Below are positions 44,417 to 57,790 of a stretch of 64,000 nucleotides of DNA, in pieces. Position numbers and translations under genes: made by a program. Source of the stretch: Exophiala sp. HKRS030. Its lineage: Eukaryota; Ascomycota; Eurotiomycetes; Chaetothyriales; Herpotrichiellaceae. Under the pieces are notes generated by a model, which had not been told where the DNA came from, did not search any database, and was given only the letters and a program-made list of their open reading frames with translations. Position 1 is the first letter of the stretch. Each line of letters starts with the position of its first letter. The stretch lies in the NCBI GenBank assembly GCA_023897205.1, contig JAHWDD010000001.1, positions 2,604,001 to 2,668,000 of the forward strand, given 5' to 3'.

Positions 44417-46370
44417 GATGGAAACTGGCGGCAGTGCCCAGTCAGAGGCAGCGTCAGTCACAATGTCTGATGTACCAAATTGGTGGGGAACGAGGAGGAG
44501 ATGGCGACTGTATGAGACGACTGAAGGATAGAATCTATATTGGTCGAGGGTAGGCAGGAAGTAAGTTCCGCGGTATTCACAGGTGGCTACAGAGAGACAT
44601 GAATTAGTAAGGGCTAGGATAGTGCTTGGAGAGACCGAAACCCCCGAACACCAAGACCAAAGGGATCGAATCTGGGTATCGAGGTGAGAGCAGATGGGGA
44701 CAATTGTGTTAGGAAGCCGTGGCGCACGGCCAGCAGCGACCAGCTGCAACAAGGCCCGGCATCAACGCCATGGCCCATGGGCGTTGGAGGATGGAAGAAT
44801 CAAAAGTCAAAGCATCAGGTGGATCTCGGCTCCGCAGGGACAAGCTCGCGGCACACCCGCCAAGTGCCCGCCTCCCAGATGGGGAGTGATTTAGACCTTG
44901 AGGCTAGGCGAGGCTAATTGCACTCCACAGTGTTGCCGTGATCAATCATGCTTTTAGCCACAAGTCAAAGTTGACTACATGGACGGATTGCTGCGAAGTC
45001 GGGAGGAAGCGATGCAAAGGAGGGCTAGACTGACCTGACTCAAGACCCGGATGGAAGCACTGCTGCAGCTAGCCTGCCAGGTGATGCTCTGGAAGGGGTA
45101 TGGCGTGACAAGATGGAGTTGAGCGAGAGTGGGTGGGTAGGATGGCCAGCTGCGTATGGGCAACTGGGCTGGATGTACGACGCACGGTGTAGGAGTTGAT
45201 GTATTCAAGCAAACAACAAATTGCGCCTCTCCAAGAGCGCAGAAAACAACGAGAATGCCGACCAGTAAACCAAATGACTTGGGTGTTGGCTTGCAAGCCT
45301 AATTAGCCATGCCTTCAGCTGCTGGGCCCGGGGAGGAGGAATGAGGACGGGGGAGGCGACGAGGAGGAGGGTGGTGGTGGTGGTGGATTGAACTTGGTAG
45401 GGTGGTGAAGTGGTAGGAAGCGCAGATGTCTTGGACTGTTGCTCGGGTGGCTACCGCCCCGCGTCAGGTGCGGAGTGGAGGCTGGCCAGGGATTTGTTTT
45501 GGCTGTGATTGGGTTGAGACGGCGGTGTCAGGACTCAAGCTTCGGGCTTTGGTCTTCAGTCTTCAGTCTTCAGTGCTCAGTACCTAGGTACTCAGGACCC
45601 AGGACCCACGATTCAGGAACGTTAAGGGTGTGAGAAGGTTTCGGTGAGATGGATCAAGTAAGTCGTCGCGACCAGTGCTTGAACTTGACCACTTTGGAGA
45701 TGGTGTGTCTGCGTCCTCGTCTACGTCTCTCGATTATGAGCCTGAGACCCGAATGCCCATGGGTTGAAGGAGGAGCCTGTTGTGAGATGGCAGTCAAAAT
45801 ACCATGAACCAAGTATGGATTAGATGGATATGCGTATCGTGTTTGACCCAAATATGAAGGGAGAAATGGGCATGTGAAGAAAGAAAAGCGAGAAGAAGAC
45901 GGGGAAGCAAAAGGCAGCAGCCAAGTTGTATATGGGCGCTGGGATTGGCAATTGGACGACAGAAGAGGAAGGAACCAATGAGGTTGTGGCTCAGGGCGTG
46001 GTGTACAAGCAGACAGCCTGTGGCCGATGGCCTCTGGCCCTTTGCTCTCTTGCCACTTGCAGTCTTGGTCCTTGCGGTCCTTGCACTATCCTGACCTGAC
46101 CTGACAGCAACGAACCGATCGGGAGATGGAGGAACAGAAGACTCCCAGGGTGAGGCCCAGGGTCAAGAAGGGAGCCACCTAGGAGCGACCCTAAGTTAGA
46201 GGAGCCTCAACAGGCCTGGAGGGGTCAAAAGCCGAGGGGTTACGGAGCAGATATTAGGTGGGAAGGCTTGGAAGAATCCAGATTGGAAGGGCAAGGAAGG
46301 TGGAGGGGACGTGGGTGAGTACGAGGGCAAGGGCGAAGGTCCATCGGGCTAAGGGGCGTGTGCGCGGATG

Positions 46371-46390
46371 AGGGTGAGGGTGAGGGTGAG
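46371..46390 (+). repeat. GGGTGA tandem repeat, G-rich
   Basis: Three GGG triplets spaced by TGA (46372, 46378 and 46384), with a GGGG at about 46353 just upstream, could together form a G-quadruplex on the plus strand. It is not a telomeric TTAGGG array. Confidence 0.5.
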
Positions 46391-46616
46391 TGCCAGCCAG
46401 AGAGGCTAAGGCCCCGGGCGATGGGTTGAGTCTCGTGTGGTGACTATGGCGAAGAACCATTGGCATGATGACACTGGATCAGCCACCTTGACATGAGGGT
46501 TCATTATAACCATGCTCGTTGTACGGAGCATGGAGCAGTGGTGCCCGCATTGGGACTTTCAGGTTGCTCTACGGAGTACGGGCCAATGCCGACGTTGGGT
46601 GACACTGACCAACAAC

Positions 46617-46657
46617 CAGTGACCAGCGCCAGTGACCAGTGACCAGTGACCAGTGAC
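46617..46657. repeat. CAGTGAC 7-bp tandem repeat
   Basis: Four perfect head-to-tail copies of CAGTGAC at 46630-46657, with another copy at 46617-46623. Related GTCACTG/CAGTG words cluster at 2960-3050. Confidence 0.75.
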
Positions 46658-48226
46658 CACCCTGTACTCACTCTACCTCGTAGTTAGAGACAAGTTGCGC
46701 CCAAGACTCCTCCAGAAGCCAGGCCTGAGGAGCCCAAGGCCCTCGGACCTTGATCATATATACCCTTATCTGCTTTACGTGGGGGAAGATCACTGTACCG
46801 GGCAGGTGAGGGCTCTCCGCCTCTTGGATCAACCAATTATGTCTTAGTTGGCGACTTCTAATGAACTGACTAACAAGTTACGTGGTTAAGTGATGAGTCT
46901 GGCTGCCCTTGCGCTCCAATCTTGGGTCGTGCGAGCACTTGGTCAAAGGCAAAAGTACTAATCTAACTCAAGACGTCATTCGCGGACCACAGAATGGAAA
47001 GACAATCTTACAAGTCGTTTGTAGGTCGAGGTACTTAGGTAGCAGATTATCATGTATGGAGTACAGTTACTGTAATTCGGTCAGGACCAACTGTTTACCT
47101 TGTGTTCTCCGTACGTTGTGTACCTCCCACTTTGGCAGACATTGTTTGACAAGCGACTCAGGATCAAAGAGTGGTCCGGGGAACTCGGATGCACCTGTCC
47201 GCCCATCTGTGGACAACCATGACTTCCGAGTCGCTTGGACCAGTTGGTCCGAATAGACGCTCTTCTGAGTCCAGAGTCCAGAGCCTGGAGTCCATCGACA
47301 GCTGACCAGCTTCGCTGATGCTCTGTGAACACTACCTAGTACCAACATTCAACGGCAGCCCTGGCAAAATGGCTCTGGCTCTGGGTCTGGCTCTGCCTTC
47401 ACTGTACTATACGGAGTGCTTAACTTAGTTGACTAAATTAGTTGCCCAGCGCTTAGTACGGAGGTAATATACGGAGTAGTTAGGGTCGCCCCCTTGGCCC
47501 TTTGGCCCCTGGAAACCCTAAACAAAGAACGGTCGGGAATAGGTAGGTGCCCTTGGCCTTTAGGTGTCTTGGAGGCCAGGGCCCCTCGGCCCTCTGTGAC
47601 CCTCTTAACGCCACATGGTATCATGGAGCACTAGGTACCTGGTACCCAACTAATCGACCCCGTATTCACTTAGCCTCTAACTCGGTCTGCAGTGTCTGGC
47701 TACGAAGTATCTCTTTTGCGTACTTTGGAATTGTGACAGTACAGTAATCGCCTAGGGGCCCGCGGGCCAGCACCCTAGGCACCGAGCCTTTGCAGTATCT
47801 ACTCTGTAGGATCCAGGTGCCAGGTGGCAGTGCCACAAACTGTAATTCATCAAGCTACTCCGTACCATTTACTCAACAGAGTTAGCTGGTTGGTTAGTAC
47901 CTAGCGCAATCCAGCGATCCCCAAATCTGGTGGGATTGGGAACCACCCCGACCACCCTGTTCTCTTTGGATACTGATTAGGTACATCATGATAGGTGCTT
48001 AGTGCCAGTACAGTAACTAACTTGGTGCACTGTACCTTTGGCCGCTCGAATCTGTGCCCTACCATCTACAACTTTGACACATCGACCTGGGCCGGAGACC
48101 CCATGAATGCGGCATAAGCCGCGGCATAAGTTACGGGATAAGTCACGGTATAACTTGAAATTGCTCTAGGCTCTGCCTAAACACGATCACATTCACTCTA
48201 CGGCACCTCAATACCTAGGTAGTTAG

Positions 48227-48235
48227 TACGGAGTA
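48227..48235. repeat. TACGGAGTA intergenic word (representative copy)
   Basis: One of eight exact copies (either strand) in the window: 5498, 46570, 47470, 47856, 48227, 57158, 57306 and 57879. Near copies are at 47410, 47457, 48302 and 63181. The exact copies all lie outside the called genes. Confidence 0.7.
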
Positions 48236-48580
48236 CTGTACGACGATGGAAGCACCTATCCTACCCCCGCACGCCCTCGCCAGAGATCCAATCAACAGCG
48301 GTACGGAGGACTTGAACAATGTCTGCGCCACTTTGCTGTCCTCTAGGTATGCTGTAAGACTCTGCCACTTATCGCCCTCGCCTGAGTCGAAGATATCCTA
48401 CTCACCACTCACCACAGTCATGATCAAAGATGGATAAATAATTAAATCTCATTTAACCATGCCACGTCTCTCGAACCTGGAGAGTCAAATATTCCCGTTT
48501 ACAGACCATGTGCTTATGTGTCAATCTCCACTTTCTGCAAGAGGCTTTCTTAACATTTGCGGGAGGCGGATGGGACGAAG

Positions 48581-48615
48581 CGTGAGGTGTGAGGCGTGAG
48601 GCGTGAGGCATGAGG
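48581..48615. repeat. Degenerate 7-bp tandem repeat (CGTGAGG-like)
   Basis: Five consecutive 7-mers: CGTGAGG, TGTGAGG, CGTGAGG, CGTGAGG, CATGAGG. It is a simple microsatellite in gene-free DNA. Confidence 0.7.
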
Positions 48616-51600
48616 CTAGGACCCGCTGAACATTTGACGTGGGCTGCGACCAAGGGGCCACAACGGCCACTCGATACAATTCCAACAGACTCTAGGCTAG
48701 GGCTGCTAGAGGTACTAGGCAGCGTGTGCCTAAATAGTAACTGCCGATAAGTCCCTCGGTCCTTAGGCCCTCGGACTGTAGCTAACCAACCAAGTATGGA
48801 GTGCTAACTGGGCACTTAGGCTCTAACTAGTCTGCCGCTCAACTACCAACTGGTGGTCGACTCCCAGGCCCTTGGCTAGCCCCTTAGCCTCTGGAGCCAC
48901 AAATGCACGAACAACACATGAACCTAACTACTAATAAGTTGATAACTAACTAGTTAGTTCATATCAAGGTAAAATATGTAGGGTAATTGACGATTCAGCT
49001 CAATTCCACTCGTACTTCACTCCTGAGTCCTGATTGACGGCGCTCGTCTCTGACATATGATTTAATTGACCACTAGCTGGCGACAAGATTCTCTCCTGCC
49101 AGTACATATCCTCCTCGAGTGTTTACAGTCAACGCCTAAATACGGGAGCGTTGTTGTTGCCCTTAGTGCTGAGGGGCCTATCGTGCCTTCCCAAAGTATC
49201 TGTACATGCCTCGCAAACTTCCCTACTCACTCCTCGGGCAGGTACGCACCTTTTTCATCGTGCGGTCTTGGCCGTCTTTTCCTCTGTAAATCACCAGTAA
49301 ACCTCGACTGCCTTTCTATCATCTCAACAGCCAACCAAGCTTCACTGACAGCATGCAACCTTGCTCCTACCATGCCCGCATGTCAACCACCATGATACCC
49401 TGACATTCTGACAACCTGACACCATGCATCATGGACACTCTCTCAACCTCTGAGTAACTCGGATCCAGAATTGGAACCACTGCGCCTGTCAAACCCCCTC
49501 CCCTTCCCGCCCCACCTTCCGCCATTCAACCCTTGGAAGAAAGCCATGGGCATGCAGATTAAGTGGTAGTCAATGTCGAGTTGCCCAGCATATACGCGAC
49601 CACCCTTCTTTTCTCAGACGGCTTCGCCGTTCCATCTTCTGCTCTTCTACCCGATTGCACAGAGCTCCGGATCAGGAGGGAATGACACCCACGCAATCGT
49701 CGAGCGGGCCTACCCGTGACAAACCTTGATTCTTGAATGTTAGAGCACAAAAACAAAACCTTCGCAGCACCTCACTCGACTCATCCATATCTGAGTAGAT
49801 TCCCGCATCACAATTCAACACACTATGGCAAAGCAGGACCTCCAGACGTCGACATTGTCGGGTAAAGTCATGCCGTGCTGGTGAGCTGGTTAGCTTGGTT
49901 ACCACTGCACACGTAGGAAATTCCCTGCAAATCGTCCATTCATCTCCTTGGTGGTTACTCGACATTTCCGCCATCCGAAATCTATTTCTCTGTACGACGC
50001 TGCTGCTACGTCAGTGCCGCCACCACCTCCTCATTCATGCCCTTTTCTCTTCCCTCACTGAGCCTTTGCTTACTTTTGCACCACATTAATACATTATTTC
50101 CGGCAACAATAGGCTTTGGGCCATCTAGGCTAAGAGAGGCACACACGCGGCGCTAGATACCGATGGCGTCTGTGCACAAAAGGAGGAGCCACACAAGAAA
50201 GGAACACGACCACTAACGTACCAAAGTGGAACCCTAGGCAAGTAATTGAGTGAACGGCTCTGGGCTGGCTTTGCCTCGACTGCGACATGATGAAATAGCG
50301 CACATATGCACATGGGGATCATGCGGCGTTGCAGGCTTGCAGCAAACCTGTGAGCAAGGACATACCGATGCGGAAGGGGGCGCAAGAGGGGCGTTTTTGT
50401 TCCGCAATTCACCAAACCCATCGATCCATCGTCCGTCACCCACGTTGATACATTTTTGGTGCTATTGACCACTTTCTTTGTGCATGCCTGGCGAGGCCGC
50501 AGATCACACCCTAGCCAAGGCTAAATGCTAAAAGCTGAACAGCAGGACCTCATTGCCCTACCTACCTACCCGATCCCGACAGATTCTCAATCCCGATATC
50601 CATCCGACCCAGCACATTGCCTGGAATCTCCAAACACTTCGGCCTTCTCTTCAGAATAAGACTAGCCCCAGTAACACCAATATCAATCTCTGATCGGGGC
50701 AACATTTATTTTACCCATTTCGACCATCCTCGCCAAACCACAACGCCGGAATCCGAATCCATCTCAAGGTCTCAGCAGTCTCAGCACAAGACCCATCATC
50801 CATGGGCCCCTAGCCACATAATACTTTAGCCAAAGCCATATACAACTAGGATACAACATCAAGGTATGGAGAGTCTTGCTTCCGGCTCTCTCTCGTCCCA
50901 CGTCATTCCGGGCCGCTGCATTGCTAGGCTACACAAGAGACGGTCTCGAGTTAGCAGGCAGAACTGTACTGTCCTCCTGTTATCCGTAGATTCGTGGGTT
51001 CTCATCCGCCCCACCCCACTCCTCCCCGATCATGCGCTGAATATTCTTTTTGCGTCAATTCAAAAGCATGATCCGAGTTCACCGACTATGTCCTACCACT
51101 GAGTGTGCCACATGACATGACTAGCCTCGCAGAAGAGGGTAACGGAGGCCAGTCTATTTGTACGTTTGGAGGTATGTCTGTATGTACATAAGTGGAGTTG
51201 TGGGGCGGCGGCGGCAAGGGATCTCCCTGCGGACCAGGCCTGTGCAAGCTGATTGGGTCTGAAACACAGAAATGACGAGCAACCTCTACCAGAGGCTCCC
51301 ACAGCTTTTGTGTAGCCCTAGGGCTTGCTGGGGCAGTCTGAGATCGTTTTCCCACTTGCCTCCTCTCCTTCCCCCTTCCCGTTCTCCTTCCCTGCCCCCG
51401 CCTGCAGCCAGCTCGCGATCCGAGAGCATAGTGTGCGCCTCCCACCCCCTCCAATAGAATCCTGTAACGTATGCTCGAATTCGCTTGCCAGCCGTGGTCG
51501 AGATGTGAAGCGATTTCGCATCGGGATCCAAAAAAAAAGCCCTCACATCGCTGGGGAGGGGAGATGCTGTGCTCTCAGATCTGGGCCACGGGCCCATCTG

Positions 51601-51697
51601 GAGACTGGCTGAGAAGACAAAGACACGGCACAGATACCGAATGCCTGGGTCGAGCTAATCATGGTATGTGCATCCCCGACGCGTGGGTGGGGACCGA

Positions 51698-54600
51698 CTA
51701 GCGCCCATTAGCGTCAGTGCCATTGCTGAAGCCGTCGAGCAAGCCCGCTTCACGGACCAGTTCGTAGAACAGGCCTCGGTTCTTGATCAGTTGGTCGGGC
51801 GTGTCGAACTCGGCCACCTTGCCCTGCTGGAGCACCACGATCCGATCAGAATCCAAAATCGTGTTGATGCGGTGGGCGATGGTGATGATGGTGCGGTTGT
51901 CGAATACTGTGCTACGCAGCGTCGCTTGCAGTAATTTGTCAGTCTCGACGTCCACTGCGGCAGTTGCCTCGTCCAGCACCAAAATATTGCTGGGAGTCAG
52001 TAGCGCTCGCGCCAAAGACACAAGCTGCCGTTGGCCCTGACTCAGGTTCGAACCTAGATTTCGCCACCAAGCACAGATTAGCGACCACAGGTTGCATGAC
52101 TTGAGATCTCAGACGTGTCAGAGGTTAAAAAAAATGCAAGTTACTCACCACCCTCGTTAATGGTTGCGTCCAATTGGCCAGGCATGGCCGAGACATGATC
52201 CTTCAGGCGGGCGTGGTCCAACACACTCCACAACTCGGTATCGTCGTGGACATGACGGGGATCTAGATTGTCACGGACGGTCCCTTCGAACAGTGCTGCG
52301 TCCTGTGGGATAATTGCAAGCCGCCTTCGCAGATCCAACAAACCAATACTCGAGGTGTTCAAGCCATCGATACTGTTGCGTCGAATTAGATTTCGGTTTT
52401 GACCAGATCGATCTGCATGTGCATCTCGATTTAGATCATCAACTTACCTGATGTGACCTGAGGTCGGTTCAATAATTCGGAAAAGTGCCAATGTCAAAGA
52501 ACTCTTTCCTGCTCCTGTCCGACCCACCACTCCGATTTTCTCGCGTGCTTTGATACTAAGAGAAATGTTCTTTAACACAGGGTCCAGGCCTTCGCGGTAG
52601 CGTGTTGAATAATCCTTGATTGTGATTTGTCCGTGTGCCGGCCAACCAATGCTAGGACGACTCTTGAAAATGACATCGGGTGCTTCGCTTGTCAAGTTGG
52701 CGTACTCCAAGACCCGCTCCACGGAAACTATGTTAGTCTCGACTTCAACAGTTTGGCGCACGATCCAGTTCAATGACTGCGTGATCTGCAGGGCATATGA
52801 CATCTGATGGAGGTCAGTCTGAGGCTTGATCACAACACACATCCACAGGGGTACTTACTGCTAGCCCAACCATACCTGCAGACAGCCCGCCGCCGGTTGT
52901 CACCGAGATAATGGCGAAAATAGCGGCAGCAAGGATGATGATGGATCCGAGAAACTCTAGACGGACAGCCAACCATCGATTGGCGCTGACTGATGGAAAA
53001 TACGCCCGGAGATTGGCGTCCATGCGCCACTCATTCTCCATCGTGAAGCGAGCTTGTTGACGATATGCGCGAATTGTCGAAACGCCTCCCAACGACTCCT
53101 GGAAGTGTGCATAAATCGGACTCCGACTAACGCTGTCAAGTCTTTTCAACTCACGCGAGGTCCGAAGATAGTATTTCTGGTACACGACATACACAATGCT
53201 CAGGGGAACCACTAGAGCAAGAAATGCCGGAGTGGATGCAGCAATAACGCCAATGGTGAAAAACGCTCTTCCAGTGTTGACGAAGAGCTATCGAAGATTT
53301 AGCCTTGAATCATAGTACGTGAATCTTACGCTTACCATGTTGAATGTGCGGGCAATGACCTCATCAACGCGGTATATGTCACTATGATGATCGGGTTATT
53401 ATGATACGGATAGTTTTGCAAAGAACGATTAGATACCTTGAGAAACGATTCAGAATGCGACCAATGGGCGTCGTCTCGAAAAAACTCATCGGCGAACGAA
53501 ATATGGCATAAGCCATTCGATCGTGTAGTTTTCTGGAAGCCTGCAGTCATGTAAGCGTCTACATGCGTCAAATCTGGGCTGGACAAACCTCTATCGAGCA
53601 AAAAATCCAAAGTAACAAGGTCTATCGCTGTCAGTATATGCTGTACAACGCTTCTGGTCGGAGATTGACTTGCCTGGATGACAACAAGTGCTGCGCCACC
53701 TATCCCGAACGCAAAGTATATGCCAATGTATTTACCAACTTGAGGATTTGAATGATGAGTTTCGTTGATTTCAGACCATCTTTTCAGCCAGAAGCTTCCG
53801 CCGATTTGAGCACTTTGAGCTGCCAGCAGGGCCACAAAATAGATGCCAACGGCGATGAGGTTGCTCTCCTTTGCATATGTTGTGTAGACAGACCACTTGA
53901 CTTTGCCTTGCTCAGAAGTCTCTTTATTTTGTTTTGTCTTCACGGCCGTCTCCTCATCTGTCATTCGACCCATAGGTCCACGGAAACTAGCAGTGGAAGC
54001 TCTTCGGAGTGTGTTGAAGCTTGTTTTCCGGGCTGTGGATGGTCCAAGAGGCCCAGGACGGATCGGTGCCAGCCCACCTATTTCCTGCCGGGCTTCCTCT
54101 GCTTCCTCGGGATCGAGTTCATCATGGATGGCACTTGCGACCACAGTTGTAGATTCATCTGACTCCATGCCTTCGATACTGGGACTTCTCTCGCCATCCG
54201 ATTCGTGTTCTGCCTCACTCGTAGCCGATCTGATCAGTGCGGCAACCTCTCCACGCATGGCGATGAGTTGTTGGTGTGTCCCCTTTTCCAGGATCGATCC
54301 TTCACGAATAAGGTATATATAGTCAGCCTCTTTCAAAACGTTGATTGCATTTGTTGCTAGGATTCGAGCTTTCCCACTGAGAAGCCCGTTTGGGCCCAGG
54401 ACATTGTTGATCAAGTGTCTCCCAACATGTTGGTCAACTGCTGAGAGTACATCATCAAGTAGATACACATCTGCCCTTGCATAGACTGCCCTGGCGAGAC
54501 TTAGACGGGCTTTTTGACCACCAGAGAGTGAGATACCACGCTCGCCGACCTCGGTTTGATCGCCATCTGGTAATTGGCGAAAGTCATCCACTAAAGCACA

Positions 54601-56841
54601 CGCGTTGATAGTCTGATTGTAGAAGTGAGGATCCCATCTGTGACCAAAGACGATGTTTTCCTTAACAGACGCATTCATCACCCAAGCAGACTGTGCGGCG
54701 TAGGCGATACGTCCACGAACCACAACTTCACCATTGATTTTCCAAATATCACCCAGAATGGCTTGTAGCAGCGAAGACTTGCCGGAGCCTACACGACCAA
54801 CAATGCACGTCAACTCTCCTTTGTTTGCGTTGAGGTTGATACCCTGGAGTACATTTCGATCCTGATTCTTATCCCATGTGAATGTGGCGTCTCTAATAGA
54901 GACAGATGACTCGCCCTTGTCCTTGGGAGGCTCATCAATTTGTCTTACGGCATCATCTTGTAGTTCATCGGCAGTGAAGAAGGCCGTAAGACGACCAACG
55001 GCGACTGTTGCCTCGATGATACTCGTAATTACCATCGGGAGGACGGTTAGAGGAAAAGTTAAAAGATTGAACAAGGTCAGGGCGGGGAAAACCAAGTCTG
55101 TCGACAGGGGCTTGTCATTAACCAAGACAAAGACCGCAAAGGTCGAGCACGACACGAAAAAGGGTGTAGATGACCAAGTAAAGGTGGCGAAGGATTGAGC
55201 TGCGCCAATCTTGCGTAGATTGTTCAATTCTAGATCATTGCGGACATGACTCAATTTATCCATGAAGGCAGAGCCCCAGGCATATAACTTGATGCTTTTC
55301 ATGTTGTTGAGGATTTCCGTCATCAGCCTTGAACGGCGGTCCTTGTACTTCATCTGGGATAGTTGCAACTTTTTCATGAACCTGGCGATGAAGCCATTGA
55401 TTGGAATCATGATTATCATGGCTGCTACACCCGCGAAGCAAGACACACCCACCAGTTGGTAGAGCGAGATCATGCATAAGGTGATTTGAAATGGAGCAGA
55501 CCATAGTTGCTGGCCCCATTGAGCAAGATCAGCCAGACGTTGCTGATCGACACTCATGTAAGTTACAATGTCACCAGTAGACTTGGTTGCACGTGCCTCG
55601 TTGGAGAGACGCAGTGATTTGGCGTAAATCATGGCGGTTAGGGATGATTTGACTCTCATGCCCGTCTCAAAGGCACGCTGAAAATACTGATGGAGGGCGG
55701 CTGTTTGACAGATTGAGGTAGCGAACATGGCAAGGGCAATTGCAACACCACGTATTGCGGGTTCCGGCTCTTGACCCGACTTATAAGAGTAGACAAATGT
55801 GATCAACAGCCGGAGCAACTGGGGTTGCACAAAGGCCAAGGTATCACTAATAGTTTTAATGAGAGCGCCGCGAAGATAAGGGCCGCCGAAAGATCGGGCA
55901 AGTGCAATCCAGAGGTTGGGCTTTTTCTTTTCTAATTCAAGATTCCAGGCACTTTGCAGCGTTTCCCCCGTTGTCTTGGTGGTATCTCGGTTGCGCAAAT
56001 TCCACAGATCGTCCTGAGTCAGATAGTTTGAGTAGCCAAACTTCATCATGGGTGTCATCCAGCTAAACCACAGGATGGAGAAGACGTCGGCATATTCAAT
56101 GGGACATTCGTCCTCGGCACCCAGAGCATCGTAAGGACTTTGTTTCTTGGGAACCAAATACTCCAGAATAAACTCTATTATAGCCAGGCCAAGACTAGCG
56201 TTGAATGTGACGAAGAATGGTAAGCGATTTATGTAGGCTTTTCTGGCGACCAAGGAGCGTAGCTTAACGGCATATGCGAGAATAAAGAAGACCCAGTAAA
56301 ACAAGACGGCGCCATTGGGAGTTCTTGACCTCCAATGTTCATAGTATTGTACAGCGAAAATGACGACAAGTGAGACTATTGTCGCGATCGAAGTGTAGAA
56401 TCTGATATCCCTGAACCAAATGGAAGGTAGCTGCTCGATTTGAAGGGCAGCTTGGAGGGCTGTAGTGAGGATGATGGTGGCGAGAATGGAACTGGCATTG
56501 GGTCAGCATGACTTCTGGTGTGGCGTGGTTGATGCTTGAGAGACGTACAGTTTGGTATAGAAATGCCAATTTTTGGGGACTTCTTGGGCAGATCTCTTAT
56601 TGAATAGATACCATAATGCTCCTGAACCAAAGAAAACACCCCATGCAGCGACACCGATGATCCACAGATCAAGGAAGCAGGGTGTAAAATCCCATCGCAG
56701 ATAACTCACTGGTCCCCAACCCTCGGGATCACCACACAAGGGTTGGTTATGAGATATATGGGTGCGTAAAGCCGACTCCAGCTGCGGTGTAAACCTTTCA
56801 GTGGCAGTCAAGACAGACTGCGATGCATCTGAGCCCCTCAT
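51698..56841 (-). CDS. YCF1: ABCC-type vacuolar transporter, Ycf1-like
   Basis: Nine exons with no frame break: 56841-56549, 56491-53674, 53621-53589, 53540-53437, 53381-53336, 53287-52859, 52803-52448, 52372-52149 and 52053-51698; 1552 residues. The N-terminal TMD0 has several hydrophobic helices, then a core of TMD1-NBD1-TMD2-NBD2. NBD1 has [32 protein letters not shown] and [14 protein letters not shown]2 has [38 protein letters not shown] and [11 protein letters not shown]. The linker contains [19 protein letters not shown], matching the phosphorylated R-region of yeast Ycf1. These pumps move glutathione conjugates and heavy metals into the vacuole. Asymmetric Walker B (LLDDV versus LDEAT) is normal for ABCC proteins. 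Intron 53622-53673 is GC-AG. Exons of 33 and 46 nt lie in TMD2. Confidence 0.95.
53622..53673 (-). other. YCF1: GC-AG intron in YCF1
   Basis: On the minus strand the donor is CAG/GCAAGT and the acceptor GCGATAG, with a TACTGAC branch-like word near the 3' end. Splicing joins ALVVIQ to the 33-nt exon [11 protein letters not shown], matching the family. Reading through produces ASQSPTRS, which does not. Confidence 0.85.
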
Positions 56842-57050
56842 CTATTGTTTGGATGTTCAGTATAAGTCATATGTATTCCCAGGCTCAAAAGACCATAGAG
56901 GATGCCGAGTACAGAGGTTTAAGGACCAATAGGAAGGAGAGGCGGAGAGGAAGGTCAGAGGTGGTCGAGAGGAGGTCAGGATATGGACGTTGGATGTTGT
57001 ACAAGAAGCAGCGAGATAGTGTGGGGAAGAAAAATGAACATGAAGAATGC

Positions 57051-57083
57051 AGATGAAGATGGAGATGGAGATGGAGATGGAGG
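57051..57083. repeat. GATGGA microsatellite
   Basis: About five head-to-tail GATGGA/GATGAA units in the YCF1 upstream region. Confidence 0.75.
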
Positions 57084-57760
57084 TGCAAATCAAAATGCAC
57101 GAAATTGACTGGTTGGTTGATTCATCTGGTAAATAGTGGGTTGAGACGCCTACAGAGTACGGAGTACTTAGACGTAGGTACAATATCCTCGGGTTGGACG
57201 CTCGTAGGTACCGTGGTGCTTGGTATTAGGTAGTTGATACCTAGTCAATGGATTAGGTAAAGAACTCCCTTGGTGCCGGCTCCGGCTACCAAGCATTGGA
57301 CGGAGTACGGAGTATGTCCGTCATCATTCCACTTAGTGGGCCATGGCCATTCATGGCTAATAAGAAATATAACCAACAAACCTAAGTGAGCCTAATTAGT
57401 TAGCCCGAGCCCGCCTAAGTAATGGCCGCTTAAAGCCGAACACTCCGTCCCTAGTTAACATACTTACGTACAGGCTACTGGCGCCTAATCCAGAGATTTA
57501 TGTTTTCAATGTTGTGACAAGAGCATAATCAATGATCAATGGGGAGCAAACTAATTGCACTACACGACAATACACTCGGTACTAGCTGGTCTTTGATACT
57601 GAGGTACCTTACAATTGAACCTTTTACCGTGCACACGGTGCTTGTACTAACTTAGAGTGACAACGGCGGATCACCAACTCCATTCTCTTCCGGATCACAG
57701 GAGGCTGTAAACTCCGAGCCTCTAATTCAGAATCCCGACATCCATGAGACCACCCACCAA

Positions 57761-57790
57761 CCACCACCACCACCACCACCACCATCATCA
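57761..57790. repeat. CCA trinucleotide microsatellite
   Basis: About eight CCA units followed by CATCATCACC, in gene-free DNA. Confidence 0.8.

Larger units (their letters stand above)
44417..51697. other. 7.3-kb region without a recognisable gene
   Basis: The longest frames are about 160 codons and are featureless or overlap others. The 5' part is presumably the promoter and leader of the DUF2841 gene. The middle (46.5-48.3 kb) carries repeated TACGGAGTA words (46570, 47470, 47856 on the minus strand, 48227) and several simple tandem repeats listed separately. The plus strand at 49,000-51,450 has many CT-rich and Pro/Ser-type short frames on both strands but no motif. It may contain long leaders, noncoding transcripts or rapidly evolving small genes. 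Confidence 0.5.

Noticed and set aside
46371..46390. Internal telomere-type repeat
   Set aside because: The unit is GGGTGA rather than TTAGGG and is only three units long.
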